IMG/VR virus record: IMGVR_UViG_3300020160_001165
Location: 1-32,199 of that record
DNA: 32,199 nt
Source: a virus
Direction: 5' to 3' (one strand)
Part shown: positions 20,296 through 28,470 of the stretch, piece after piece
Position numbering within the stretch: the first letter of the stretch is position 1
Layout of the letters: each line of letters begins with the position of its first letter
Notes under the pieces: model-generated
The model's database searches: none
What the model was told of the DNA's origin: nothing
Seen by the model: only the letters and a program-made list of their open reading frames with translations
Program-made: the position numbers and the translations under genes

Positions 20296-20908
20296 AATGG
20301 TATCTATTGTCGTCAGATGTTTTCCATTTGTTTGCATCCTCAACATCCCATTTTTTAGTGTTGACAAATCTCTCAATGAGAGTCCCTGTTTTAGTCGTAA
20401 AGGAGGGGTCAAATAATCTAACCCTATTGTTTGGCTGAATAGCGTAGTTACCATCATCACGAAGCATTACATGACCACATTTATGCTGACCGGGATTTGT
20501 ACTAAACCCAAGGTTTATGGTGTTGTCATCTGGAGCATGCCAGTCAAGAGTGAATAGATACTTTGCGTTCACAAACTCTCCAGAACGAGCAACATAAGTC
20601 ATTCTCATATTTCTCATCGCTTGAAATTCAGTAACCGCAATATGGGGACTGAAGGAATTCCACAAAACAAGTTCATGAATATCAACTTCTGGGACACCTG
20701 GTCTTTCACAGAAGGCATTAATTGGCATTCTCCACCAAACCCCGCCATCTTCCATTAGAAAGTGGAATAAAGGACTTCTTCCTTGAATGCTAGTCACTCC
20801 GAAAATCATGCAAGGAAAATATTTATCATGAGAGTCTAATTGATCTCTCAAGAAGTTACCTCTAACATAACATTCAATCATGGGGACATTGGCATTAAGC
20901 TCTGGCAT
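20282..20908 (-). CDS. Conserved protein shared with marine myoviruses
   Basis: This 208-residue protein begins with LNANVPMIECYVRGNFL (4-20), then LFHFLMEDGGVWWRMPINAF (about 47-66), LVLWNSFS (about 81-88), YLFTLDWHAPDDN (about 117-129) and YAIQPNNRVRLFDPSFT (about 155-171). I recognise this order from hypothetical proteins of cyanophages and other marine T4-like phages ('PNVPMV..YVR... LWD.FS... EYLFTID... QPNNR'), whose function is unknown. A match in a phage with actinobacterial features would suggest gene exchange between aquatic phages. No strong ribosome binding site; it follows the previous stop by five bases. Confidence 0.85.
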   Translation of the reverse strand: MPELNANVPMIECYVRGNFLRDQLDSHDKYFPCMIFGVTSIQGRSPLFHFLMEDGGVWWRMPINAFCERPGVPEVDIHELVLWNSFSPHIAVTEFQAMRNMRMTYVARSGEFVNAKYLFTLDWHAPDDNTINLGFSTNPGQHKCGHVMLRDDGNYAIQPNNRVRLFDPSFTTKTGTLIERFVNTKKWDVEDANKWKTSDDNRYHYDIE

Positions 20909-20913
20909 TTTGA

Positions 20914-21102
20914 TTATATAACTTTCTTTTCATCATGATTAGCTATAATTAGACGCATTTCTGATATTTCATCTTTTAATTCTTGGTTTATTCTTTCCAA
21001 ATTAGCGCAATGATCGACCCAGAATTTTATAACTCTACGCTGCTCAACAAGTTGCTGGTTAACAGGAAGGTCTGGCATATTGCCAGTTGTATTGTCACTC
21101 AT
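20914..21102 (-). CDS. Small coiled-coil protein
   Basis: This 62-residue protein has a polar N-terminus followed by an amphipathic helix (VDHCANLERINQELKDEISE, about 29-48) likely to form a coiled coil. No motif recognised. It overlaps the upstream PD-(D/E)XK-like gene by 8 nt and has no clear ribosome binding site, consistent with translational coupling. Confidence 0.7.
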   Translation of the reverse strand: MSDNTTGNMPDLPVNQQLVEQRRVIKFWVDHCANLERINQELKDEISEMRLIIANHDEKKVI

Positions 21103-21394
21103 AATTGCTGTCTTGAATTAATTCTTTAAAGACATGCCATTCAATAATGGCAACTTTAACATCTGAATCCTCGCCCAAAACAACGGAAATGCAAGGGTAT
21201 TTATGATTTGACTTCCAAGCATCCTTACGCATTTTCATCCATGCAAGACGAGTCAGTGTGAACGATGATCCGTTATGTTTGTAATCCAAAAGAAACTCAT
21301 GAAATTCTGCATCTCCTTTACGGAAACCTCTCCCTGAATTCTTGACAGGCTTTGCATGATCTCTTTTGATTTCATCTTTCTCTGTTCTTTTCAT
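21095..21394 (-). CDS. Possible PD-(D/E)XK nuclease-like protein
   Basis: In this 99-residue protein the sequence RGFRKGDAEFHEFLLDYKHN (22-41) followed by SFTLTRLAW (44-52) and CISVVLGED (68-76) resembles small phage endonuclease-like proteins. E30/E33, D37 and K39 (in DYK) could form the acidic/lysine centre. The fold is short but close to minimal Holliday-junction-resolvase-like domains. The assignment is from motif shape only; the protein could instead bind DNA without cutting. Neighbours (SNase, RecA, RuvC) fit a recombination role. Confidence 0.55.
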   Translation of the reverse strand: MKRTEKDEIKRDHAKPVKNSGRGFRKGDAEFHEFLLDYKHNGSSFTLTRLAWMKMRKDAWKSNHKYPCISVVLGEDSDVKVAIIEWHVFKELIQDSNYE

Positions 21395-21411
21395 ATTTCA
21401 ACTTTCTGTAG

Positions 21412-21813
21412 TTATTTTTTAATTCTCTTTGCAAGCAATGCTTCAAAATCTTTTATCTTAGTCTCACCCATGTAAGGCCATGCAAAACCTTCGTCAATCA
21501 ATGTTTGATTAATAGATACTGGGTTCTCGTCTAGGAATACCCATCCAAGTATTCGACCATACTTTTCTGTGCTGTCAGGCTTTTCTGTTCTAATAACAAT
21601 TACCTTAGCTGCTTCAACAGCTTTCTTAAGTTTATCCTTGACTTCAAGACCTAGAGTTTTTTCATGCTTATCAGTTGTGCGAGACTCTGGCGTGTCAATG
21701 CCTGCCAACCGAACTCTTTGGGTGAATGAGATATCAAACCCTAAATCTAGGTCAACATCGATAGTGTCCCCATCAACAATTTTTAAAACTTTTTTTACCC
21801 TATACTCGTACAT
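21412..21813 (-). CDS. Staphylococcal-nuclease-like (thermonuclease) protein
   Basis: This 133-residue protein is a Ca2+-dependent phosphodiesterase fold (OB fold). With the ATG at 21813 the key residues appear as D21, R35, D40, T41, E43 and R87, the same positions as in mature S. aureus nuclease: IVDGDTIDVDLDLGF (12-26), VRLAGIDTPES (34-44) and KYGRILG (84-90). GGGAGTAGAA precedes this ATG; an in-frame TTG at 21825 lacks such support. No signal peptide is present, so it probably acts inside the cell, on host DNA or on phage recombination intermediates. Confidence 0.92.
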   Translation of the reverse strand: MYEYRVKKVLKIVDGDTIDVDLDLGFDISFTQRVRLAGIDTPESRTTDKHEKTLGLEVKDKLKKAVEAAKVIVIRTEKPDSTEKYGRILGWVFLDENPVSINQTLIDEGFAWPYMGETKIKDFEALLAKRIKK

Positions 21814-21815
21814 TT

Positions 21816-21944
21816 CTACTCCCAAAAATAATCATGATCATGAGCCTCTTCAATGGCTTTTACAATTGCTATATATGAAACAACAACCAAGCCCATCATG
21901 GCTGAGACGACTGTAAATCCAATAATTGGTATCTTTCTAATCAC
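21816..21944 (-). CDS. 42-residue single-helix membrane peptide
   Basis: The frame begins with GTG at 21944, overlapping the stop of the RecA-like gene as GTGA, and ends just before the nuclease start. The product starts IRKIPIIGFTVVSAMMGLVV, continues as a hydrophobic helix to about residue 28, then has a charged histidine/aspartate tail (EEAHDHDYFWE). Positive residues before the helix suggest an N-in topology. It fills an otherwise empty 115-nt gap and also carries the nuclease's ribosome binding site. Function unknown. Confidence 0.65.
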   Translation of the reverse strand: MIRKIPIIGFTVVSAMMGLVVVSYIAIVKAIEEAHDHDYFWE

Positions 21945-22855
21945 ACCAATATTTTAGCATTTATTTCGTCTAATTGCTTGTCCGTCAAGATAATCTTGGA
22001 GATTCCATTCCACTTTTCTTCGCCATAGAAGTACCAAGCACCTCGGCGCTCAATGATGTTCATCTCTATTGCAATGTCTAGCAATTCTCTATACTCATCA
22101 ATTTTGGCTTCTTGAGGGATTACATAATAATCACCCTTTGTGCCAATACTTGCTCTCTGCTTAGTCTTGTCTATTGTCCAAGCAACTTTCTGGGAAACAA
22201 TCATATTCCGGTCATCTCTCTCCATCTCCTTAGACGATTGAGATAGGAACAGTTTAATAATATTATGCATATTGTGATAAACAGAGTTACCAATCTTTGC
22301 TTTTGTAATTGCATACATTCCACTCAAGTCCATTGTTTGATGAGCAATAAAAATCATCAAGTTCTTTTCTTTGTGTAAGTAATTGACTAACTGCTGTAGA
22401 AGAGCGCCTTGCGATCTTGCAAGTAAACCAATTGCCTTTGAGCCTTCTGGCTTATCGTATGCTTCTTGTCTAATGATATTGGAAAGGGAGTCGAATAAAA
22501 ATATATGCTTTTCTTCATCATGATTTAGATAAGGATGCAAGTTCCTAAGAATGTCCTCCACAACTGTTGATTGAATAACAACAATGTCGCTAACATCAAT
22601 ACCGCACTTGGCGGCATATTCTTCATTAAAAGAATATTCCGAATCAACAATCACTGGTCTAAAGCCTCGGCTCTGAGCCTCGGCTAAAATTCTAAAACAT
22701 ATTGTTGATTTCCCTACTGATGGGTTTCCCCAGAACAGGTGAGTAGCACCTGTGTTAAGACCTCCACCCAATGCTCTGTTCAATCCTACACTTGGCGTAG
22801 GAATGACATCATGCACTGGCATTTTATCGCCTTTTCTTTTATCTACTATTAACAT
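21941..22855 (-). CDS. RecA-like recombinase
   Basis: This 304-residue protein is a strand-exchange ATPase of the RecA/UvsX class. Walker A is GNPSVGKS (43-50), Walker B is HIFLFDSLS (117-125), and FIAHQTMD (about 169-176) corresponds to the sensor/L1 region. IERRGAWYFYGEEKWNGI near the C-terminus corresponds to RecA's 'GAWYSY.GE..GQG' segment. It is shorter than bacterial RecA (about 350 residues), mainly by lacking the C-terminal domain. AAGGAGAAAAA precedes the ATG at 22855. It probably works with the SSB, Cas4-like and RuvC-like proteins in recombination-dependent replication. Confidence 0.9.
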   Translation of the reverse strand: MLIVDKRKGDKMPVHDVIPTPSVGLNRALGGGLNTGATHLFWGNPSVGKSTICFRILAEAQSRGFRPVIVDSEYSFNEEYAAKCGIDVSDIVVIQSTVVEDILRNLHPYLNHDEEKHIFLFDSLSNIIRQEAYDKPEGSKAIGLLARSQGALLQQLVNYLHKEKNLMIFIAHQTMDLSGMYAITKAKIGNSVYHNMHNIIKLFLSQSSKEMERDDRNMIVSQKVAWTIDKTKQRASIGTKGDYYVIPQEAKIDEYRELLDIAIEMNIIERRGAWYFYGEEKWNGISKIILTDKQLDEINAKILV

Positions 22856-22877
22856 TTTTTCTCCTTATTGAATATTT

Positions 22878-23930
22878 TTAGTGAAAAGTTTTTGTGCCAA
22901 GTCTTTTCACTACAGACTTGAGGAACTCATCGCACCTTGTTTGCCAATTGTACCTTGCGTAAACAGATGGCGCTTGATTAAAGTAATAATTTATTTCGTC
23001 ATCAAAATTATCCACTACTCTTCTCATTAAATAAATTAAAGAATCAATTTCAGGAAGAATAACATCTCCACAGGTGTACCCAGTGTTTTGGGTCTTTCCT
23101 AATTTGGCATCTATAATATTTCTACCCAAGAGGTCTTTATAAGAGCACCACAAACCTGTTGAAATAACTGGCATGCCGGTAGCAAGTGCTTGTAAGGGAA
23201 TAAACCCAAACCCCTCACCCTCACTAGGGTAAATCAAAACATCATGATCATAGTAAAGCTTAATTAAATCTTCTTGGGATAGAGTTTCATGAATGTAAGT
23301 GATGTTGTCATGACGAGGCACCAGCATTGATGATAAACCAAAGCCTTCTGTATTCTCATTACCGTGATATTTCAAAGTTAAAGACACATCATGTCTGTCC
23401 TGAAATGCTTTAGAAAAGGCAGCCTGTGCCATGTCGGCCCTCTTCCTGGGGCTTGCTGAATCAATGTGTAAGAATTTTATCTTTCTATCTCCACCTCTTC
23501 TGTGAGGCTTCCACATATCGTCAATTCCCATTTCAAAAACATATGTTGGAGTTGTAATTCCGGAATTGATAACAGCGTCTTGTGCAAAATAATTACCAAC
23601 CCATATCTCATCTACACGATTCATTGCATCAATCCAATGATCCCAAACTCTTGTTGCTTCTAAATGAGTACCTTGTATTTTGTATTGATTATCATAAAAT
23701 TTTTTAAAATCAGAAGTACGCAAATTCTGCATGTTGTAATGGTTGTATCTCTCAGGCTCCATGTAGAATAACTGAGCATTGGCTTCACTTGAATTATCAA
23801 GTATTCTCATCTTTTCATTCCTGTAAGTAAACTTAGAGAAATGATCAATCATTTTATAATAACTATATGAATAACCGGATGAACCGTTCGCATCTTTAAC
23901 AAACTGGTCTGTATGCAATGATAACTTCAA
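22878..23930 (-). CDS. GT-B (GT4-like) glycosyltransferase
   Basis: This 350-residue protein begins MKLSLHTDQFVKDANG as in other phage GT4-like proteins. RVDEIWVGNYFAQDAV (105-120), KFLHIDSASPRKRAD (152-166) and the donor site YPSEGEGFGFIPLQALATG (234-252) are present; as in the second GT-B enzyme of this window, glutamine replaces the last glutamate of the E-x7-E pattern. The start is TTG at 23930, supported by TTGGAGAAG. Directly upstream are two methyltransferase-like genes, so the three probably build or modify one glycan. Confidence 0.88.
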   Translation of the reverse strand: MKLSLHTDQFVKDANGSSGYSYSYYKMIDHFSKFTYRNEKMRILDNSSEANAQLFYMEPERYNHYNMQNLRTSDFKKFYDNQYKIQGTHLEATRVWDHWIDAMNRVDEIWVGNYFAQDAVINSGITTPTYVFEMGIDDMWKPHRRGGDRKIKFLHIDSASPRKRADMAQAAFSKAFQDRHDVSLTLKYHGNENTEGFGLSSMLVPRHDNITYIHETLSQEDLIKLYYDHDVLIYPSEGEGFGFIPLQALATGMPVISTGLWCSYKDLLGRNIIDAKLGKTQNTGYTCGDVILPEIDSLIYLMRRVVDNFDDEINYYFNQAPSVYARYNWQTRCDEFLKSVVKRLGTKTFH

Positions 23931-23932
23931 AA

Positions 23933-23983
23933 TTAAACTTCTCCAATAAAAAGCATTCTGGTATTATTTGAAAGTTTTAACAT
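23933..23983 (-). CDS. 16-codon mini-gene, possible leader peptide
   Basis: The frame reads MLKLSNNTRMLFIGEV and stop. It has a strong AAAGGAAATAAT before its ATG, starts one base after the upstream stop and ends two bases before the TTG of the glycosyltransferase. Its end carries the GGAG site used for that TTG. It may couple translation across the gap or be a remnant. It is too short to be judged by composition. Confidence 0.35.
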   Translation of the reverse strand: MLKLSNNTRMLFIGEV

Positions 23984-23984
23984 A

Positions 23985-24476
23985 TTATTTCCTTTCCAAA
24001 ATAGCTAGTTTTCTTTTACTATGGGGAATAAAACCTTCTGTTTGTATATCACAAAATTCAAAATCAATTATCGTTGTAATCCTCTTCTCTGTGGTATCCA
24101 GTATTTTATTGAATTGCAAAACACTAGGCGCATGAGTAACTGAATGTTCAATAATTGCGACTTTTGATTGCTCAACAAGTGAAGTAAAACAATTCCACTC
24201 ACTATTGTCTCCTTCGATTTCAAGACCTAGAGCCATCACTCCGCACTCTGAGATGTCAAAGAATTCACCTTGCCTGCTGTACCACTCCTTGACTGTGCCA
24301 TGAAAAGATTCCGGCATTGAACCGAGAGGATCGATTTGCACAACTCTTTTTACATTGGTCAAGCTTTTCTTGTACGCCCCTACATCAATAACAGTATCAA
24401 CATCACTAAGATAGTATTCGCAAATGTGATGACGAATCATGTACTCCTTAGAAATGAGGTATTCCCATCTATCCAT
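23985..24476 (-). CDS. Methyltransferase-like protein (Rossmann fragment)
   Basis: This 163-residue protein contains DTVIDVGAYKKS (27-38), which resembles the SAM-binding motif I (hDhG.G), followed by VKRVVQIDPLGS (42-53), consistent with motif II. Later motifs are less clear and the length is short for a class I methyltransferase (usually over 200 residues), so it may be a reduced or non-catalytic member. The ATG shares a base with the upstream stop (TGATGG), next to AAGGTTGGTAAC. Its position between a methyltransferase and a glycosyltransferase suggests a role in glycan modification. Confidence 0.6.
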   Translation of the reverse strand: MDRWEYLISKEYMIRHHICEYYLSDVDTVIDVGAYKKSLTNVKRVVQIDPLGSMPESFHGTVKEWYSRQGEFFDISECGVMALGLEIEGDNSEWNCFTSLVEQSKVAIIEHSVTHAPSVLQFNKILDTTEKRITTIIDFEFCDIQTEGFIPHSKRKLAILERK

Positions 24477-25075
24477 CAGTTACCAACCTTTGGCATAATA
24501 ACAGCAGTTCCACAACCGACAGGGAAGTTGAGCATGTCATGTCCATACTTGGTTGACCAATCAACAGCAGCACGATAAGATCCAATGTCCGGGTGGTCGC
24601 CATCAGAAGAATTCTTTGTGTCATGAACAGTAATAGCCCATACCTCATGTTTGTTCATCTTTGAACCATAATTCTCTAGGTCTTTATAAACCTGATCATA
24701 TGTGTGGTCTGCATCAACATGAAGGTAGTCGATTGAATCAAACAATTGATGACAGTTATCTGTCTTGTCAATAATAAGATTAATTTCTGGATAACCATCA
24801 ACCCCTTTGGCAGTATATACTGGCAAACCCCAGGGTCCAATGTTTGCGTCAATTAAACTGACATTATATTGACTAAGTAGACCTTCTTTAATTAAAGACT
24901 TTTGTGATTCAACAGCCAACTTTGGTACAAAACCAGCACCAGAACCCAAACAAACAATGCTACTAGCTCTCAGGGAATAAGGAAGTGCGTAGTAAAAAAT
25001 ACCCATCCCAGCATGATTCCCTACTGCGCCATGAGATTCGGACCACTTGGAGTTTTTGATAATATCATCAAACAT
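24476..25075 (-). CDS. Class I SAM-dependent methyltransferase
   Basis: This 199-residue protein has SIVCLGSGAGFVPKLAVES (39-57) as the SAM-binding glycine loop, VSLIDAN (72-78) as the acidic strand-2 end, and YLHVDADHTYDQVYKDLENY (117-136), the 'hDadH.Y..v..D' segment typical of Methyltransf_24-type enzymes that methylate small molecules or sugars. Complete for the family. It overlaps the end of the polymerase gene by 8 nt, with AAGGAATAAAGAAAGAAAG upstream. Probable partner of the adjacent glycosyltransferase. Confidence 0.8.
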   Translation of the reverse strand: MFDDIIKNSKWSESHGAVGNHAGMGIFYYALPYSLRASSIVCLGSGAGFVPKLAVESQKSLIKEGLLSQYNVSLIDANIGPWGLPVYTAKGVDGYPEINLIIDKTDNCHQLFDSIDYLHVDADHTYDQVYKDLENYGSKMNKHEVWAITVHDTKNSSDGDHPDIGSYRAAVDWSTKYGHDMLNFPVGCGTAVIMPKVGN

Positions 25076-28000
25076 AGCTTTCTTTCTTTATTCCTTTTCT
25101 TTCGATATAATTCTCAACTGCGATAATCCCAGCGTCACTCTCTATTTTATACGAGTCAAGTCTCGTTAATGTCTGTTTATCCTCAATTTTCTCAAGACGA
25201 ACAGCAAACCAAGAGTTTACCTTAATGATGTGCTTAATCTTTTTAAAAACTGTAGGAAAAACAACAATCTTAAAAATGGTTTCACCATCCCAGCAGTAAA
25301 GATTTGACATTTCCTTATCTTTTGCAGTCATAAATGTTCTTTGATGGAATACATACATCAATGTCTTCTCATCAGTTACTTGTCCTAAACCAGTGTCGTA
25401 CAGCCAAGAATACTCATGATTCAGACCTTTGTTCTGGAACATCATCAAGTTGTACAAGTCGCTATCGTGGTACTCATATGCATCACAAAATGCATGCAGT
25501 GTTCTATCCCCAATCAATGCGTAAACATAATCTCTTGTAGCTAGTTCAGTATTCCTCTCGGCAAACACTGTAGTACCGCCTGAATGGTCTTCAAATTCAA
25601 TTCGGAGGTACTGTGGAGTTTTCTTTGTAGAACGCACCACAGCCTTAACCAGCGTTAATGGAGAGGTGATTTCATGGAAGTCCGCAAGTTTTCCAACAAA
25701 TGAATCCATTTCATTCGGAGCAGAGTTTGTGTTTAGCGAAAACCCAAGAACAGGTAAGTAATATCTTTCATGATCAAATGAAGATACATGACCAATGTTT
25801 TGGAAAGCACCTACCTTGTCAAGATTCTCTCTGAGAGTACTCTTAACTGCTGTCTTCTTGCATTTATTTGCAAATTCATCATATGAGTTGAAAGGTCGTT
25901 TCGTAGTAATTTCTTCAATAGCAGACTTGCCACATGAAGAAACATTTGCTAGACCGAAACGAATAGCCTCATATCCATCTCGGACTTCTACTGAGAAGAA
26001 CTCCTCTGAAAGATTAATATCTGGAGGAAGGATTGTTGTCCCCATTCTCTGTGCTTCCATGAGGTAAGCAGTAATCTTGTCAGTTGTGGATTCATTAAAC
26101 AATAGCGACCATACGAACTCTACTGGGTAGTTAATCTTTAACCACATTGTCTGATACGAAAGCATTGAATATGCAACAGCGTGAGATTTGTTAAACATAT
26201 ACAAGGCTGCCATTTCAAACTCTGACCAAATCTTTTTAGCAGCAGCTTTTGTAGTATATCTATTGTTAATAAACTTCTCTTGGAACTCATCAAACCCAGC
26301 AGCATCACGCTTCTTACCAATAATCTTGCGAAGTTTGTCAGCCTCTGCCCATGTGAAGTCTGCTAACAGCACTGCCATTTGCATCAATTGCTCTTGGAAG
26401 ATAACTGTGCCGAATGTTTCTTCCAAAACATCTTTAACAACAGCGTGAGGATACACTGGCTTTGCTACACCCTTTTTACAATCAATATACCTTTGACCCT
26501 GAGAAAGCAAAGCACCGGGGCGAACTAGAGCGTTAGATACAACAAGGTCGTTGAAGTTATCAATACCCATTCTTTCAATAAGGTTACGATAGGCAGCAGC
26601 ATCTGTTTGAAAAATACCGACTGTATTACCTGCGTTAAAGTTCTCATAAACTTTTGGATCATCAAGAGTTAGCGATAATTCACGAACATCAATTCCTCTT
26701 GTCTCTTTAATCTTATTGATACAGTCTTTAATAACAGATACTGTCTTCAAACCAAGAACATCAATCTTAATAAGACCAACAGCCTCTGCATCTTCCATGT
26801 CGAACGCTGTTACAACAGACCTTTCTCCAGTTGCTGAGTCCTTTCGTGTCTCTACAGGGCAAACATCACTAAGAGGGATTGAGGATACAACCATACCAGC
26901 AGCGTGTACACCAGCGTTTCTAATGCGACCTTCGAGCGTTCTTGCGAGTTTCGTAACATCGGGATATTGACGATTAAAAATCTTTCCCTTTTCAGAGGTA
27001 TCCAACTCATCAATCGTCTCAAAGTATGGAGTAATCATATTAATTTCCTGATAAGGGACTTGAAATACTCTTGCAACATCTTTAACAGCAGACTTGGGTT
27101 TGAACTGACCATAAGTGGTAATAGCTGCTACATTATCTTCTCCCCATCTTTCTCGAAGATAGTTACGAACTTCACCTCTACGCTTATCTTCAAAGTCTAA
27201 GTCAATGTCAGGATAGTCGTTACGCTCAGGGTTGATAAATCGTGCAAACAGAAGATTGTACTTCAAAGGATCAACGGCTGAAATATCTAGAAGGAAAGCG
27301 AGAACGGAACCACCGACAGAGCCTCGCCCTGTACCACGACCAATACCATTCTTGTCAGCCCATTTCACCAAGTCCCATACAATGAGGAAGTAATCAGAAA
27401 AGCCCAATCCCTCAATGATTCCTAGTTCTTCTTCTAATCTGACACGATACTCATCACCCAACTTTTGGGTTTGAATTGCGAACATCGCAATCTCACGCAG
27501 GTACTGATTGGAGTCAAGTACCTTTGAATACTTTGGAAGCAGATTTCTTTTCGTCTGAATCTTGGCCGTACACTTATCGGCAACTTCCATTGTGTTCTCC
27601 AGATATTCAACATTGTCATATCCGACTTCCTTGAACCATGAATGAACCGTTGTGGCATTTGCAATATATGGATTGATTTCATCAAAGCGTAGGTATCTCT
27701 CCGGATACATCGCATTCATCTTGCCGATAATGTCAATGCTCTTATCTTGTACAACATGAAGATTGTTCTGTGCGACACGGATATCCCCAGCGTTGAGGGA
27801 AGGATATTGTGACACCATGAGTAGCACTTCTTCGGCACCACGATGGTCATGGGTTGGGAAGTGGCAGTCCGCCGTGGCAACAACCTTTTTGTTGTACGCC
27901 TTTGCCAAGCGAATCAATTCATCATTGAGATGCTTTGGATTCCATGCTTGAATCTCAAAATAAAAGTCATCGCCGAAAATCTTAATGAACCGTTCCGTCA

Positions 28001-28466
28001 ACTGTTCAGCCTTAGCGTAGTTCTTTGCCTCAATCGCTTTAGAAATCGCACCACCCATGCAACCAGACAATGCAATGATATCCCCATCCACAACTTCCTC
28101 TAGCAGAGAAAAGTCAATGCGAGGCTTATAATAGAAATTTTGTGTCCAGCCCAGTTGAGAGATCTTGAATAGTTTATTTAGCCCCACATTGTTCTTCGCT
28201 AACAAGATGAGGTGAAAGCGCTCATACTTAGTCTGTTCGTCTGTGCTGATAGAAGGAACGAAATAGGCTTCGACCCCGAACAAAGGCTTAACACCTTCCT
28301 TAGCGCAGGCATCTTGGAATTTGAGTACTCCACCCATTGTTCCGTGATCGGTAAGGGCAGCAGCATACTGTCCATTTATACTTGAGATGTTAGCAATCTC
28401 ATGAGGTGTTGACATTCCGTCAAGTAGTGAATACTCGGAGTGGCAGTGTAGGTGGACAAAATCCAT
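25068..28466 (-). CDS. dnaE: DNA polymerase III alpha subunit (DnaE type)
   Basis: This 1132-residue C-family replicative polymerase is close to full length. The N-terminal PHP domain keeps all nine metal-site residues: H6, H8, D16, H41, E66, H85, C136, D200 and H202. The polymerase part has GRGTGRGSVGGS (376-387), catalytic aspartates in YPDIDLDFED (418-427; D422 and D424) and IDVLGLKT (568-575; D569), and HAAGMV (521-526). An intact PHP site is known in DnaE1 of actinobacteria, where it provides 3'-5' proofreading. No separate exonuclease subunit is seen in the window. The C-terminus may hold an OB fold; no clear clamp motif was found. Confidence 0.95.
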   Translation of the reverse strand: MDFVHLHCHSEYSLLDGMSTPHEIANISSINGQYAAALTDHGTMGGVLKFQDACAKEGVKPLFGVEAYFVPSISTDEQTKYERFHLILLAKNNVGLNKLFKISQLGWTQNFYYKPRIDFSLLEEVVDGDIIALSGCMGGAISKAIEAKNYAKAEQLTERFIKIFGDDFYFEIQAWNPKHLNDELIRLAKAYNKKVVATADCHFPTHDHRGAEEVLLMVSQYPSLNAGDIRVAQNNLHVVQDKSIDIIGKMNAMYPERYLRFDEINPYIANATTVHSWFKEVGYDNVEYLENTMEVADKCTAKIQTKRNLLPKYSKVLDSNQYLREIAMFAIQTQKLGDEYRVRLEEELGIIEGLGFSDYFLIVWDLVKWADKNGIGRGTGRGSVGGSVLAFLLDISAVDPLKYNLLFARFINPERNDYPDIDLDFEDKRRGEVRNYLRERWGEDNVAAITTYGQFKPKSAVKDVARVFQVPYQEINMITPYFETIDELDTSEKGKIFNRQYPDVTKLARTLEGRIRNAGVHAAGMVVSSIPLSDVCPVETRKDSATGERSVVTAFDMEDAEAVGLIKIDVLGLKTVSVIKDCINKIKETRGIDVRELSLTLDDPKVYENFNAGNTVGIFQTDAAAYRNLIERMGIDNFNDLVVSNALVRPGALLSQGQRYIDCKKGVAKPVYPHAVVKDVLEETFGTVIFQEQLMQMAVLLADFTWAEADKLRKIIGKKRDAAGFDEFQEKFINNRYTTKAAAKKIWSEFEMAALYMFNKSHAVAYSMLSYQTMWLKINYPVEFVWSLLFNESTTDKITAYLMEAQRMGTTILPPDINLSEEFFSVEVRDGYEAIRFGLANVSSCGKSAIEEITTKRPFNSYDEFANKCKKTAVKSTLRENLDKVGAFQNIGHVSSFDHERYYLPVLGFSLNTNSAPNEMDSFVGKLADFHEITSPLTLVKAVVRSTKKTPQYLRIEFEDHSGGTTVFAERNTELATRDYVYALIGDRTLHAFCDAYEYHDSDLYNLMMFQNKGLNHEYSWLYDTGLGQVTDEKTLMYVFHQRTFMTAKDKEMSNLYCWDGETIFKIVVFPTVFKKIKHIIKVNSWFAVRLEKIEDKQTLTRLDSYKIESDAGIIAVENYIERKGIKKESYV

Positions 28467-28470
28467 TTGT

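Noticed and set aside
21830-21845. TCATGATCATGA palindrome as an operator
   Set aside because: It encodes the His-Asp-His-Asp tail of the 42-residue membrane peptide and occurs only once, so coding sequence explains it.
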